Positions 28,101-40,260 are shown, counted from the stretch's first letter. The stretch: DNA of 64,000 bases from Polyodon spathula (GCF_017654505.1 NC_054549.1:30367854-30431853), one strand, 5' to 3'. Numbers and translations: made by a program. Notes: generated by a model not told the origin, from the sequence alone.

Positions 28101-29955
28101 ATCACTTATTTTGAAATTAGTTTTTGTTTTATATTTTAATTTTGGCAATGTGGTACTAATTGTATATTAGTCAGCTAATTAAAAATGAAATTCTTGTATT
28201 AATTCTGAAAGGATAATTGAATGTAAAGTCGTACCCCCCCCCCATAGTACAAACCTAAATTTATCCAGTTTCTTGAAAATTGCTTAATAAGTGTTTAAAA
28301 AAAATCTGCACTGTGGCATGTTTTTGTTTTAATTAAATGTATTTTATTTAAGTTAAAACTGATGTGTAATTTATTAAATTGATTCTTTTGTTAGGGAGCT
28401 ATGGAGTGGCCATGTTCTTACTATGTGGCTGGGGATAACAATGAACTAGCGATAAACCGGACAATCAATAACATCAATCACATACACATTAAAAGGCAGA
28501 ACAAAGGAAGGTAGGACGATGCACTTTTCGTTTTCTTTCTGGTTCTGCTTTTGAGATTCTGAAATTTAGGTGACTGTTAAAAGTGTGGTTTCCATCATAC
28601 TATGTGAACCTCACTTTCTAAGCTCCTAAAGATGCATAACAGTTGTAGATCCATTCCTGGTTTTACTACAAGTTTAATGAGACTCACCTGAACTTTTTGC
28701 CTATAATTAAGCTCCTAATAAAACCTGGAATGGGTGAAACTGCTATGCAATAGGAATCTTATTTCCATCCCAGAGCTTTCCTAAAACCCTCGCATTTTTT
28801 CATTTTCTGATGAAACCTTATTTTTGAGTTGTTCCAGGTATTTTGACTAATATGTAACTGAAGTTGTGTGGAAACGCAAAGGGTGCAGAAAACTAAGGGT
28901 CTGTGTGCTGCAGAATATTAACAATAAAAAAAAAAAAATGTATGAAAGTTTGATTGGCATTTACATGTCATGGTATTTAGCTTTTTTGACTTTTTACAAG
29001 TTGTAGGGTTTTGACAATGTATTTTCTTTACTTTCTAGCACAGCTTGTGGTCTTCCTATAGATACTGTACAATGGGACCTGTGTAAACTTCCTATCAGGA
29101 CTGGCTCAGCTGATATCATCGTAACAGATATGCCATTTGGAAAAAGGTATGCCAGTGCTTTTGTGTGGTGTTTTATTTTTTTTAGTTACATTCTTGTATT
29201 GCCTGTTTTGTCATATTTATTTATATTAATGTTTGGATACCATTCTTTATTTCCTTTTAAAGTATAGCCTTTCTTGGTTGAACAGCAAAAGCATGTTGCA
29301 ATCCAAAATAGTATTTTGGAAAAAAGTACATTATTTTAAGAGAATACTTTACTTTCCATGATCATTCATTTAGCTGTGTACTGTACTCTTAACTAAGTAC
29401 AGTAGTCCGTCACTTATCTGCCCTAACTGTTTATGCGCCATGATCAAACTCATCAGCAATGTTAGTTTATTATTGAACAGAGAAGATTAGTTCAGAGATT
29501 GTAGTTCCTATCAAAGTTTTTGTACGCTGTGCTGTATGTGCTCCGTGCGCTGCCATTGCTTGTAGTGTCACGTGAGCTGTTCAGTGTGTTGATAGGTAAA
29601 TAAATCCTGCGGGGCGTATCAACTTCAACCTCCGTCTCGATCTCCTGCCTGTCACTCAGCAGTGAATGCACGCACCCACACGGCAGATGGCTACCCTGTC
29701 ATAAGTTTTAATACACTGTATATTTCTAAACAAGGGATTTAGGGGAGCACCCTAATAAAAGCTGAATCTCAAAACAGTAATTCTGGGAATATAATGTACC
29801 TCTGTCCCTTTTCTTTGTGGCGCCAGCAATAAAGTCGCTGACAAGGTGAGTGTCGTTCAGTCTTTTATTTATTTATCACAAACAACTGTAGCTGGCTTCC
29901 AATCTCACACTGTAGGCAGGTACTGTCTCTCACTCTAACTTTTTTAATGGCTCCT

Positions 29956-30004
<49 letters not shown>

Positions 30005-31309
30005 CCATGCAATCTAACTAACCCTGTTTGCTGCAGGCTGCATGCATACCAGCTTAACAATACACACAACACCTACAACACAACAACCACAGCAGTGGCT
30101 CTTCTGAGCCCCCAGTTGTTCGGGTCGCTACAATATTAATTGTTACAGCTGTGTTTAATGGTATCTAAAACTGTTTACATATCCAGCCTTACTCTGGTCC
30201 CACGGACAGCGGATATGCGACAGATTACTGTTTTGTAAGTATGTTGCCCAATTGTTGTTCAGTAACAGTGAAGGAAATTGCTTACAAGTACAGTCTGTCT
30301 GTGTTTTTTGTTACTCAAGAATAGGTTCTAGAAAGAAGAACTGGGACCTGTATCCCTCTTGTTTGAAGGAAATGGGCCGCGTCTGCAGACCAGAGATGGG
30401 GAAGGCGGTGCTGCTAACTCAGGACAAGAAATGTTTTGCTAAGGTAACTTGTTACTTGCAAAATGTTCTATGTGTCAGTGGTGATTAATTTTTATTTATT
30501 TATTTATTTTTATATAGCGACTAATGGACCACCATCACAAAGCGCTTTACAAGATACTAGACTAGGGATTGTGAACTTTGCATCAGCTGCAGAGTCACTT
30601 ACAACAACATCTCACCTGAAAGACGGAGCACAAGGAGGTTAAGTGACTTACTCGGTCACACAGTGAGTCAGTGGCTGAGCCGGGATTTGAACCGTTGACT
30701 TGATTATAAGCCTGTTTCTTTAACCACTGGTTTATTGAACATATTACAGTATAGTAGTAGACACTCCAGCCATAATAATATACCCCCCCCCCCTCCCCTT
30801 GCACTATACAAGACTGAAACTACCAGATATTTTTGAGAATCAAAACTAGATATATCCTCGTATACTCATTATCATGTAAATCAGTCTTTGCCACTTTATT
30901 TTGCAAAGATGCTGCTGGAGACATTTAAAAACTTTATAACATGAGGTAATGACTTCATATGTGCAAGGTTATATAAACTGCAGATTAACAGTGTAGACGT
31001 AGTGTTGTTTGAGAAGAGGTAGACTTGGCTGCCATAGATTAATTGGGGAAATAAGGAAAAGCATGAAATTATGCAAAGATGTGGAAAAGTACGGTATTCA
31101 TTTTGTGAACAATAAGTGTTATGTTTGTTTTCTTTTAGACTTTGTCTACAATGGGACACCTGTGGCAGAAGTCTCACACTGTCTGGGTGAATGTTGGTGG
31201 GCTCCATGCAGCCGTTTATTTTCTGAAACGAACTTCATTGTCTTTCAACAAGATTACAAAAGAAGACAATGAGAATAAGGAACCTGCTGAAAAAACAAAG
31301 ATTGAATAA
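25192..31309 (+). CDS. THUMPD3: THUMPD3, tRNA (guanine-N2) methyltransferase catalytic subunit; nine coding exons
   Basis: Coding exons: 25192-25461, 25817-25894, 26215-26766, 27180-27310, 27841-27910, 28395-28510, 29039-29146, 30320-30443, 31139-31309. All nine join in frame with GT/AG introns: 1620 nt, 539 residues plus stop, slightly longer than the human protein (about 507) because of a Lys/Ser-rich linker in exon 3. A THUMP region covers roughly residues 30-115 and continues near 280-345 (motif FTSNEAARDFGGAVQDYF). The Rossmann methyltransferase domain has the SAM-binding motif DPMCGTGA (356-363) and the catalytic TDMPFGK (435-441), the THUMPD3 form of the (N/D)PPF motif. With TRMT112 the family makes N2-methylguanosine at position 6 of tRNAs (established for mammals). 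The ATG follows an exon border and opens MSEANKECSG. No disabling change was seen. Confidence 0.95.
29517..29703 (+). mobile_element. LTR 3'-part fragment, same family as the 51.5 kb LTR
   Basis: From TTTTTGTACGCTGTGCTGT to CCCTGTCATA this stretch aligns by eye along its length with the 3' part of the LTR-like element at 51523-52054. Shared landmarks are TTTTTGTAC, GCTGTAT, TGTCA, AATAAA, TCAAC repeats, a CACCCACAC-like tract, and the end CCCTGTCATA. The 5' part is missing or unrecognisable. It is in THUMPD3 coding intron 7. Confidence 0.6.
29816..30132 (-). mobile_element. LTR-like element, minus strand, in THUMPD3 intron
   Basis: On the minus strand the 317-bp unit begins TGTAGCG and ends CGCCACA, LTR-type TG...CA ends with an imperfect inverted repeat. 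It has an A/T-rich TATA-like stretch followed by AATAAA-type signals near its 3' end (plus-strand TTTATT copies at about 29863-29876), and ends TTATTGCTGGCGCCACA. A (CA)n tract (29958-30002) interrupts it. No clear target duplication was found (TTCTT versus ATATT), so a solo LTR is likely but not proven. Confidence 0.5.
29958..30002. repeat. (CA)n microsatellite
   Basis: 45 bases of uninterrupted CA, within the minus-strand LTR-like element. Confidence 0.95.
30488..30735 (+). repeat. MIR/L2-type repeat fragment
   Basis: The segment holds the string GTCACACAGTGAGTCAGTGG followed by CTGAGCCGGGATTTGAACC and ends CTTTAACCACTGG. This succession is characteristic of the 3' half of MIR/L2-related elements in vertebrates. 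It lies in the last THUMPD3 intron, just after exon 8. The tRNA-like GATTTGAACC string belongs to the repeat and is not a tRNA gene. Confidence 0.65.
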
Positions 31310-31857
31310 TAATAAAAAAATAGGTTTCCAGGATAAGACAATGGGCCAGATTGTGAAGTGCAAGACATTTTTACAAATATTGTAAGGTGGTGCTTATTTT
31401 TTTTTGTACCTGTTGCTAAAATTGGGTGATAACATAATAGTGTCTTCAAAACAGACCTTTAACTTGTTTTTATTTCAATATCTAGGCTTTTTGAAGAGTT
31501 TACCTTGGGTGTTGTTATAGAAAGTAACAGTTTTAATGGTATTATCAGTGTGACTAATGGATCTAGATTTTCATTTTTCTTTGAATTTGTAATTTAATTG
31601 TAATTGTCAAGCATTGTTACCCAAGGAAACCAAAACAGATGTCACAGTTTTGTCTAGTTCTGTAATTGTTTCTGTTGAGTCTTTTCAGCTATGTCTTGGG
31701 GTATGTTATTACAAAGATTAAAAATGATGGCTTACATTTTAAAAAGGTCAGGGTTTAAAAGAAATGTGTGCGTGTTTTGTTTTGGCTATTGATTTGAATG
31801 TAGATGGACTGCATTTGTATATTACTTCTCACTGTAATATACTATATTACCTCTTTT

Positions 31858-32095
31858 CCGCTCTACAACCGAGCCCCGCCAAGGCCGTACCGATCCCTCA
31901 CGGTGTGGTTAAGGGGAGCCTGAGTTGTTTTTCCACTGCAGAGCCAAGCTGTGCTACTGACGTCACACTCAACGAAAGACAGATCCTCTGGCGTGTGCTG
32001 TGCATAGCTAATTTACGGAAAGCTTGCCACTGCATCTCTTTCTGGAGTTGCTCCAACAGCTCCTTTTCACCAGGATAAGGATGTTCCAATTAATG
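31858..32095. repeat. GC-rich, repeat-like patch of unknown family
   Basis: A sudden GC-rich stretch in AT-rich DNA, containing TTTTTCCACTGCAGAGCC and a CRE-like GACGTCA. It resembles CG-rich DNA-transposon arms common in fish genomes, but no ends were identified. A cryptic promoter is an alternative. No coding homology was seen. Confidence 0.35.
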
Positions 32096-35000
32096 AGTAA
32101 GTATAAACACCATCACTAGGGAATTTCCAGTTTTGAGTTCTGTCATTAATGAGACCACCTGTCTTGCATAAGTAAAATCTGGTATATGTAAAACATAGGA
32201 TCGTTGAGTATTTGAGCACATTTTGATTCTGCATATTTGTTTACAGTAAACACATTTCTATACATATGGTTTATGAAAATAACATTTTGTCTTGCCTAGA
32301 AGCAACAAGCTTTTTTTTTTTTTTTTTTTTTTACAGCTGTCTTAGTTAAACGTCCTTTTCTAATACGCTTCAAAGGGAGTAGAATAGACGCAGATGGAGC
32401 ATTCTCCTTTCCTTCCTCATGGTCCTCTCTTGCTGTGTCTTTGCAGTGTGTGTGTCCAGGATGATCATTTCGTGTTCACGATCTTCCGTGGGTGTCCCGG
32501 GACATACTAAGATAGAAGCAGCCTGGAAAACAAAAAAACCCACCACAAAAACGTAAAAGTAAAGAATAGATCTGTGACTACATCCCGGCTCTTCACTAGA
32601 AGCAAGTTGGTTTGGTTTAATTTTGTCAATAGGAAATTATTTTCTTTCCTGAAGAAAATATACATTCAAATCTCAGATCTCAACCTATTTAAGGCCCATA
32701 GAAGAAAAGGGACTTGGCTCAGGCAAGGTGACCCTATCATAACTTTCTCACAAGATACTGTTAATAGTCTGCCTTTTTTAGGGAAGTAGCTCAAGCAAGT
32801 GCAGCTTTTATGAAACACCGTTGATAATGAATTCTACAAAACTGAATGCATTTGAACACTGCAGACTCCAGTATGTTATTAAGAATACCTAAAGTCATCA
32901 CAGACCAACAATTCTGATAGTCATTGTATTGGATTTTACCACAATGGTTAGAAATAATGCAGTTTTTAGTGATTACACTGTATTTGAAATGTCATAACTA
33001 ACACTTCTTCCAACAGACTCAGCAGGGATAAATCCATAAAGTGTAAATGATGACTCGAGGAGACATTTGTCGCACAATGTCTGCATGTGATGTAGATAAG
33101 AATGCCAGTTCCAGTATAAGAGCGAGCATATAGACTTGAAAAACAAAAAACACAAGTGCAATTGGTTGCCAGGGATCTTTTCTTAAAGGTCACACAAATG
33201 GAATAACTCTTTCATAGAAGTGTGTTACAAACGGTATTCTTGGAGAAATGGTTCAAAAGAATACACTTCTTGAAGAAATATGCCTAACAGACCATTAGCA
33301 ATAATTGACAAGGGCAACTTTTAATTAAATCACTGACAATTTACTACTATGCTGTTTTTTTTTTTCTCATGGCTGGAAAGATGGCTTCATTTTAAAAGCT
33401 TTCATTACTGAGCAGTACCCTGAAAAACACTGTGAGGAAAGAGAGCCATACAGTATGAATGAGTCAATATAATGAGGAGAAAAATGCAGCATTTAAAAAC
33501 AATGAATTTTTAAGCTATTTTGTGTGGATGGGTATGAAGGGCATAACTTTGGAAGTTGATAAAGACATGAGTCAAATCACATTAAAAAGGAAAAAATTTG
33601 AACACCGAGTGACCTTGACCAGTGTTGTGCTTCTTGTAGTTCATCAAAATGAACCTGTTAAATCATTTCTAGAAGGCTGTCCACACTTAACACCAAGTTT
33701 GTATTATATTACCGAAAGGTAGTAGACTCTTCACATAACTCACAGCCATGTGCAGTAGCAGAAAAACACTTGTTTCTTAGCTAGTAAAAATAGCTTTTAC
33801 AATACAAACCACCATACCCTTTGAAAAGGTTTACCAGTGTAGATTGCACTGCAGTTACCGTGCTTATATTTTACATTCACTATGCAATGTTTTTAGCATG
33901 CTTCATCATACTTCTCCATAAAATGTTACTACACTTTAGTCAAAGTAAGAAAAAAAAGCTTATGAACTTCTATCCATGTATTCCAAAGTGCACGTTGCAT
34001 GTATAAAACCAGCAAATATCACTTGCAGATCTAACAACGTAGCTCCAAACAGTGATGTTACTGTTCTGTAAAATGACAGCGCCTCTTCTGCAAGGAAAAG
34101 CATAGCAATAGATACATATAAAGGCATTTAGGATATTTTGTAAAACATTCTCAAGCACTGCGAAATTGTAATAAAGCAGCAAACATCGATAACAGTTTAA
34201 AAAAATTAAGCCAAAGTGGCAAAATGAAATATTATTTTGCCCACATACTCATTCTGTGAAACTGCCTGGTAGGTTTGTTACACTGATAAGTAATCTATCA
34301 TCTACAGTTCCTTGGTTTGATCTACATGAAACCGTAACTGGTTTAATATATTATCAGCAATACTAAATTGCACATTTCTTTTAATTGTTTTAACCAGTTC
34401 TGTTATACAGTGCCAACAGCTATTGGTTAATGGGCCGGCAGGTCACCACATAATTGCTGAATGTAGGGAGTTTTCTGTTGCAACCTGCATTCTAGTGAAT
34501 GACTGTACCCTGTGGGTTCATTCTGACCATATGTGTTGAAATGCATATCTTGTGTTCATCAGTGATTAATTGTTTCATTTGTTCTTTTCCATTTAGCTAT
34601 AAACCCACAACCAGATTATAAAAATAATGTTTACTAAACTGAAGTGTTTTACAACACATTTCCCTGGATTGTCCTCCAAGAGTTGAAGGGGCCAGCCTTT
34701 TAAAAATTTGAGTTCACTTTATAGAATAAACAAGTGATGTTACCCTTTGTACTAGGAGTCATACTTACAACAACTGTATTTGTATTTCAACAATAAACAA
34801 ACAACTACAGGTAACCATGCACATCTAGGAGTAATAGTGAAGACAGTTGATCTAAGCAAAAATGCATGATGCAACAGGCATTATTTACTACTGCAATAGT
34901 GTCCCTAGATAAATTGCTAGCACTTTTTTGTGCTTAAAGCCCTGTTCAGAAACTGATTGGCTGAGATAATCAATGGTGTTTATAATGGGAACTAGTAGGA

Positions 35001-35393
35001 AAATATGTGCAAAATCCTGTAGAGGAAAACCATTGGCTAACATACTGTACAGCAAGTTTTATAGATAGCGGTAACTGAGCCATCTAAAACCCTTTAATAT
35101 TAGAGGATGCATCCAATAGGCCTCCTGTCTTGAAATGAACTAAAGTGGTAATTACCCTGAGATTAATATAGACCCCAAAGAGATTTTTAAACAAAGTAGA
35201 CCTCTCTTTTGTTGTATGGTAAACGTAATAATTGTTAAATTGATTAAATGTGAATAAACTTGCTTCATCTGTCATTAAGTACTATAATGGCCTTTTCCTT
35301 TGTATTTAAGTAATCCTTGGTACATGCTAGTCATAAATGTGGTATAAGTTTCTTTCATTTTATAATAATAATAATAATAGTAATACAAAATGA

Positions 35394-35395
<2 letters not shown>

Positions 35396-35492
<97 letters not shown>
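35396..35492. repeat. (TC)n-(TA)n compound microsatellite
   Basis: About 80 bases of TC followed by about 17 bases of TA. Confidence 0.97.
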
Positions 35493-36624
35493 AAACAGGT
35501 AACTGTGTTTTCAGTCACTATTCAGAATCTCTTTATCCTGTGTGGTTTAAAAGGACATTCTTTATTTAGGTCACCATAAAGCCACATGTCTTTTTGTTTA
35601 CAAGAAACCAAACATACAAATACAAAAATGGTTTGAATCTTTTCTGCCATCTTGCTCCTCTACCTGTAAATATTGTTATTTTTTTATATCTGTTTTTTAC
35701 AAAATTTTAAATTGCATAGGACAGGCATTAATACTCATAGTGAGTGTTCTTTACCTTTTCTACTTCTGAAATGATTCCATACATCTTAAATAGGTCTTAG
35801 GTGTGCAGTTTTGAAAGGAGCACATTTTACATCAAATTTGTATTTACAACTAGGCTAATGAAAGATCTCTTAGCATGAGTTTCTAGGCAATTCTTTACAT
35901 GTACTTCCTAGAGCATTTCACCTCAAAAATGTATTTGTGGTCAAAGCTTGTTGGTTGAGAGATATTTCACATTTCTAGGGTGAAATGACCACTGAGTATA
36001 GCAGACAATGTGAAAGTAAGACATGCAATATTTTTAAATGAAAATGTAGGTAAGCTTTATGATATTATTTAATTGTTTATTACCTCTTACGATTTTGCTA
36101 TATCATACATATTAAAAAAAATCACGGATTCATAATGGAAGATAACATACACTAAATGCATCTCCTTTACTTAGAAACCATGCTGGCTTCATCTGGCCTG
36201 TTTCGTTGTTCTTTTTGATCAGAATAGCTGCAATAAAAACAGTCTGATTGTCAGCAGTAATTGTTATATCATTGCAGTATTTTAAATATATGGCCACATC
36301 AGCAAAGATTTATTAGTAGTTGTTAAATGTGTTTTGGTTAGATTCACTGTCAGGTTTTTTCTTATTTTTTATTTTTTTATTCTGAATGCATTCAGCTACT
36401 TTTTACCTGTTTCTCTTTAAAATTAACTACAAATACCAGAATGCGCTCGTTTGACATTAATTTTTCTTACTCTCTATAAAGAGAAGCAGTTTAATTAATG
36501 CCAATATAAGTACAGGACCCTTATTAGTATAGTGTATTGAGAACCTTAATATTGTAGTCCTGCTTCTAGGGGTCTGTTTCTTTAAGACCTTTAATACTTC
36601 TTTAATACTGGCTGAGCTGAATCA

Positions 36625-37813
36625 ACTGAATCAAGCTATGATCCCTTATTGGTGTAACCTGTTAAATCCACTTCATTCAGTATAGATGAAGGGGAGACAG
36701 GTTAAAGAAGGTTTTTTAAGCCTTGACACAGTTGAGACGTGGATTGTGTATGTGTGCCATTCAGAGGGTAAATGGGCAAGACAAAAGATTTAAGTGCCTT
36801 TGAACAAGGTATGGTAGTAGGTACCAGGCGTGCCGGTTTGAGTGTGTCAAGAACTGCTGCTGCTGGATATTTCACGCTCAACAGTTTCCCGTGTGTATCA
36901 AGGATGATCCACCACCCAAAGGACATCCAGCCAACGGCAGGCCAGTGGTCGAAAATGGCTCGACTGACACGAATTGTGCAGAGCAACAGACGGGCTACAG
37001 TTAGTCAACTGACAGTCCAGTACAACATTGGTTCTGAAAGACCCATAAAAGAATTGACAACTCGTCGTACCTTGACACGAATGGGGTATGGCAGCCTATG
37101 ACCTAACTGAGTTCCACTTTCAGCAAAACACAAGAAACTGCGGTTGCAGTGGGCTAAGGAACGAAAACACTGGACACTGGAGGATTTGAAAAACATTGCC
37201 TGGTCTGATGAATCCCAGTTTTTGCTGTTTCACATTGATGGGAGGACTAGGGTATGGAGAAAAACACATGAGTACATGTATCCATCATGCGGTGTGTCAA
37301 CATTGCAGGCTGGTAGTGGTGGTGTGATGGTGTGGGGTGTGTTTTCATGGCACACATTGGGCTCCTTGATAAAAGTGGAGCAACGTTTGAATGCCACAGA
37401 ATATCTAAACATCATTGCCAATCAGGTACATCCCTTCATGGCAGCAGTGTATCCATCTGCTAATGGATGTTTTCAGCAGGATAACGCCCCATGCCACAAG
37501 ACTAGGATTGTTCAAGAATGGTTCCACGAACATGACAGTGAATTCAGCTTACTGCAGTGGCCTGCCCAGTCACCAGATCTCAATCCAATTGATCATCTGT
37601 GGGATGAGCTGGAACAAACTATTCAGAGTAGAGATCCACTACCAGCTAACTTGACACAACTGTGGGAAGTACTGGAGTCAACATGGGCCAGCATCCCTGT
37701 GGAACGCTTTCAACACCTTGGAGAATCCATGCACCGCCAATTGAGGCTGTTCTGAGGACAAAAGAGGTTGCAACTCAATATTAGGAAAGTGTTCCTAATG
37801 TTTTGTACACTCA
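36625..37813 (+). mobile_element. Decayed Tc1-like DNA transposon
   Basis: The body matches a Tc1-like family widespread in fish, from about AAGCTATGATCCCTTATTGG through the transposase to the right terminal repeat at about 37780-37813 (GTTCCTAATGTTTTGTACAC). The left terminal repeat is not recognisable. The right end runs straight into a (TG)n(TA)n(CA)n microsatellite, probably grown from the TA target site. Confidence 0.85.
36772..37755 (+). pseudogene. Tc1-like transposase pseudogene
   Basis: The N-terminal helix-turn-helix starts MGKTKDLSAFEQGMVVG at 36772 and loses frame within the paired-like DNA-binding region; an apparent 2-base deletion lies near 36858 and the frame is restored before about 36960. 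Two in-frame TGA codons (37099-37101, 37108-37110) stand where the family usually has arginines, consistent with CGA-to-TGA CpG decay. After them, 37144-37755 is open for 203 codons and carries the DDE domain: first Asp in WSDESQF, second Asp in QQDNAPCHKT, and SPDLNPIDHLW, where the usual third acid Glu is Asp. There are 36 residues between the second and third acids, against 34 in classic Tc1. It is inactive as written. Confidence 0.88.

Positions 37814-37901
<88 letters not shown>
37814..37901. repeat. (TG)n(TA)n(CA)n palindromic microsatellite
   Basis: TG units, then about 60 bases of TA, then CA units, giving a self-complementary tract directly abutting the Tc1 right end. Confidence 0.95.
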
Positions 37902-38478
37902 TGTATGTGTGTGTCCTTAATGTCCTGAGTTTTTGTGAGGAAGCATTGCTGTTTGCTTTAGACAGATATTATTACCATAATGCTCATGGGAAGGAGGGTT
38001 TCTCTTAAGCAAAGTATTGTTGCTGGCCTTCAACTGCTAAAATCTAAAATACACTCATAGGATACAGGAACAAATTGATTTGCTAGTAATTGATGCCCTC
38101 CATCCTCTGTATATTTTATGTGTTCTTTATGCTCACGCTGTCTGCCAGCTGCCCATTACTGCATATGTTTGCCTACCACCTGTTTTCCATTTATCTTGTA
38201 CTTTAAATAATACATACAGATGGTATATAAAACAAAGGTGAAAGATAATTACCATACTTATTTAAATAATGTTATAATATTGAACTAGTTTAAGTTTTGT
38301 GTGAGATCTTTTAACAGTAATATGCTAAAAAGTAATTGTTACCAAGCTGGAAACCTGCATTGCAAAATAGAATGTCCTTAAATGCAAATACTCTTGTCTA
38401 CACAACAAAACACCTTGTATGTTAGAAGATGCGGCAAGCGTTTCCAGTCATTTACTCATGTCCAGTAAATTACTTGTC

Positions 38479-38690
38479 TGTGGTTTCCTCTGCTTCCATA
38501 TTATGCCACTCCCAATGTTCTGCATTACTACATTACACAACAGCTTGAGTTCAACAGGAAGTACGACCTTGTAATCACACCCATACTGCTGCTCACCATA
38601 CGTCATACTACCCCTAAAACTACTCAGTACAGTTTACTTGCAATCCTGCATTCACTTCTGAAACAGCTCTCATCTCCCCTGGACTTTCAT
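38479..38690 (+). promoter_or_regulatory. Candidate promoter and non-coding first exon of the IL5RA-like gene
   Basis: A RUNX consensus (TGTGGTTT, 38479-38486) overlaps an ETS-type TTCCTC, and an ETS/PU.1-type ACAGGAAGT follows at 38554-38562. About 130 bases later a consensus donor GTAAGT starts at 38691. The receptor's ATG-containing exon is preceded by a good acceptor (CATTATAG, ending 41817), which implies an upstream non-coding exon. Linking the two is inference. Confidence 0.3.
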
Positions 38691-40175
38691 GTAAGTTTAA
38701 CAGTGGCTGTACAAATACTAGTTTTCAGTGTTTCTAACTTCCTTTTATTTATGTTAACTGAAATGACTTATTCAGAGAACATATTTCTATAGGTTATTTG
38801 ATATATTAATACAATAGTTTGACAGGGATTTTGTTTATAATTCCTGGTTGTATTCCTTATCTTACGCAGCACCGTACACTATATATTATTTTTAAAAACA
38901 GAACAATTTTATGATATAATAACTAAACTGATATACACTATTTGATACAATGCTTCTGATACAAAATGTGCTGGTTTAGATGCATGCAAAAAAATGTGTA
39001 AAAGTTATTATTATTATTATTGGATTAAATAACCCCTAGTGATATGCAATATGTATTACCAGTTTATGGAACTCATATTTTCACACAATTCAAAAATACA
39101 GCGTTATAAGTTACACAGATCTAGAGAACAATGAAAGTTTAGTACATTTTTGTTTCACTTTTAAGTGATTTAATAGCAAAAGGACAACTTTTCACATGGT
39201 ATAAAACTTGGTTATTGAGTGTATCAGAATCTGGCCGTGGGGGCAGAGGGCATGAGCTGTTTATTGGTCCCCATGTCCATCATCTATCAATAGATTGAAA
39301 TGATTAAAAATCCCTTCTTATTGAAGTTCGTTTTTGGTAAATGAGTTGTTTGATAAGTGTGTGAGTGCGTGATTTAGAGCTTTGCTTGCCAGGGAATGTG
39401 AAGAGCTGGGAAAAATATAAGTGATAAAAAGTGAACACATTTGAAAGCCAGCAGCTGAAAATACATTTAAAAAAGCCTCTGTAAACAAACTGATAAGAGG
39501 GGTAATCAGCCAGGAATGCTGTTTCAGTTTAAATCAACATGGTTGTGAATCACTGCTCTGTTAAAATGTCCTCTGTTAATTCCCGTCATACCTCTTTTGA
39601 GGAATATTTTTGTAACACTGAGCATTTTCTTTTTAAAACTAATTTTCTTCCATGTTAGTATTGTTTTCTTTCATGTCGGCCACCTTGTTTACTACTAGCC
39701 TCTGTAACTTGCATAAGTGTATAGCTTGTAGATTAAACTCAGAAATATATTTGTTAGTCAGAAATCTGGTATATTGTAGAAAATTATATTGTTTTTTGCT
39801 TTCAATTATTATATGCAAATAATGAGTGAAAAAAAAAAAAAAAAAACCTTTGTACGTGGTTTAGGGTCTGTCGGACAATGATAAACACCTTCACATTTTT
39901 TAGTGTTTAACGTTGTTTTTGTGCCTTCAGTAAAGTGGGGAATTTGAGTTTTATGTTTGCTGCACACTACTTTTGTCAGACTTATTTTTAGACCATCAAT
40001 TCAGCTATAAATTAATTTAAAAACCCTATGGTATAGTTACATTTCTGTCTTCCTCTTCTGTCATTATGCTATAGTTTAGCAACAGGAACAGCTGTGGAAG
40101 GCTAGAGAAATTGATTCACACAGAATTACTTGATATTGTGTGTTATTACACAGCTCAAGTGTAAACAGCTCTAGC

Positions 40176-40260
<85 letters not shown>
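40176..40260. repeat. (TTA)n(TAA)n inverted microsatellite
   Basis: About 35 bases of TTA units switch at about 40211 to about 50 bases of TAA units, forming a long perfect dyad capable of a hairpin or cruciform. Confidence 0.93.

Larger units (their letters stand above)
29400..30230. mobile_element. THUMPD3: Possible Tigger/MER2-like DNA transposon remnant carrying nested LTRs
   Basis: Inside THUMPD3 coding intron 7. The left end, starting CAGTAGTCCGTCACTTATCTGC at 29400 after a TA, is mirrored by the right end, which read backwards from 30230 gives CAGTAATCTGTCGCATATCCGC. I count about 17 of 22 matches, mostly separated by transitions. The CAGT(A/G)... start resembles pogo/Tigger-class ends. 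The right flank lacks the expected TA. Subtracting the two LTR-like inserts leaves about 330 bp, the size of a non-autonomous element. The call rests on the ends only. Confidence 0.4.
31310..36600. other. THUMPD3 3' UTR and downstream intergenic DNA
   Basis: An AATAAA-like string overlaps the end of the THUMPD3 coding region, and 3' UTR presumably follows it. A GC-rich patch lies at 31858-32095. The rest is AT-rich with T-runs and a (TC)n/(TA)n microsatellite (35396-35492). No exon of SETD5, the gene that follows THUMPD3 in mammals, was recognised. Confidence 0.6.

Noticed and set aside
30660..30700. tRNA B-box-like string (GATTTGAACC)
   Set aside because: Part of a MIR/L2-type repeat; no cloverleaf or A-box at the right spacing.
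33459..33722. 87-codon frame downstream of THUMPD3
   Set aside because: Considered as a SETD5 exon; no SET-domain or other SETD5 motif and no convincing splice sites.
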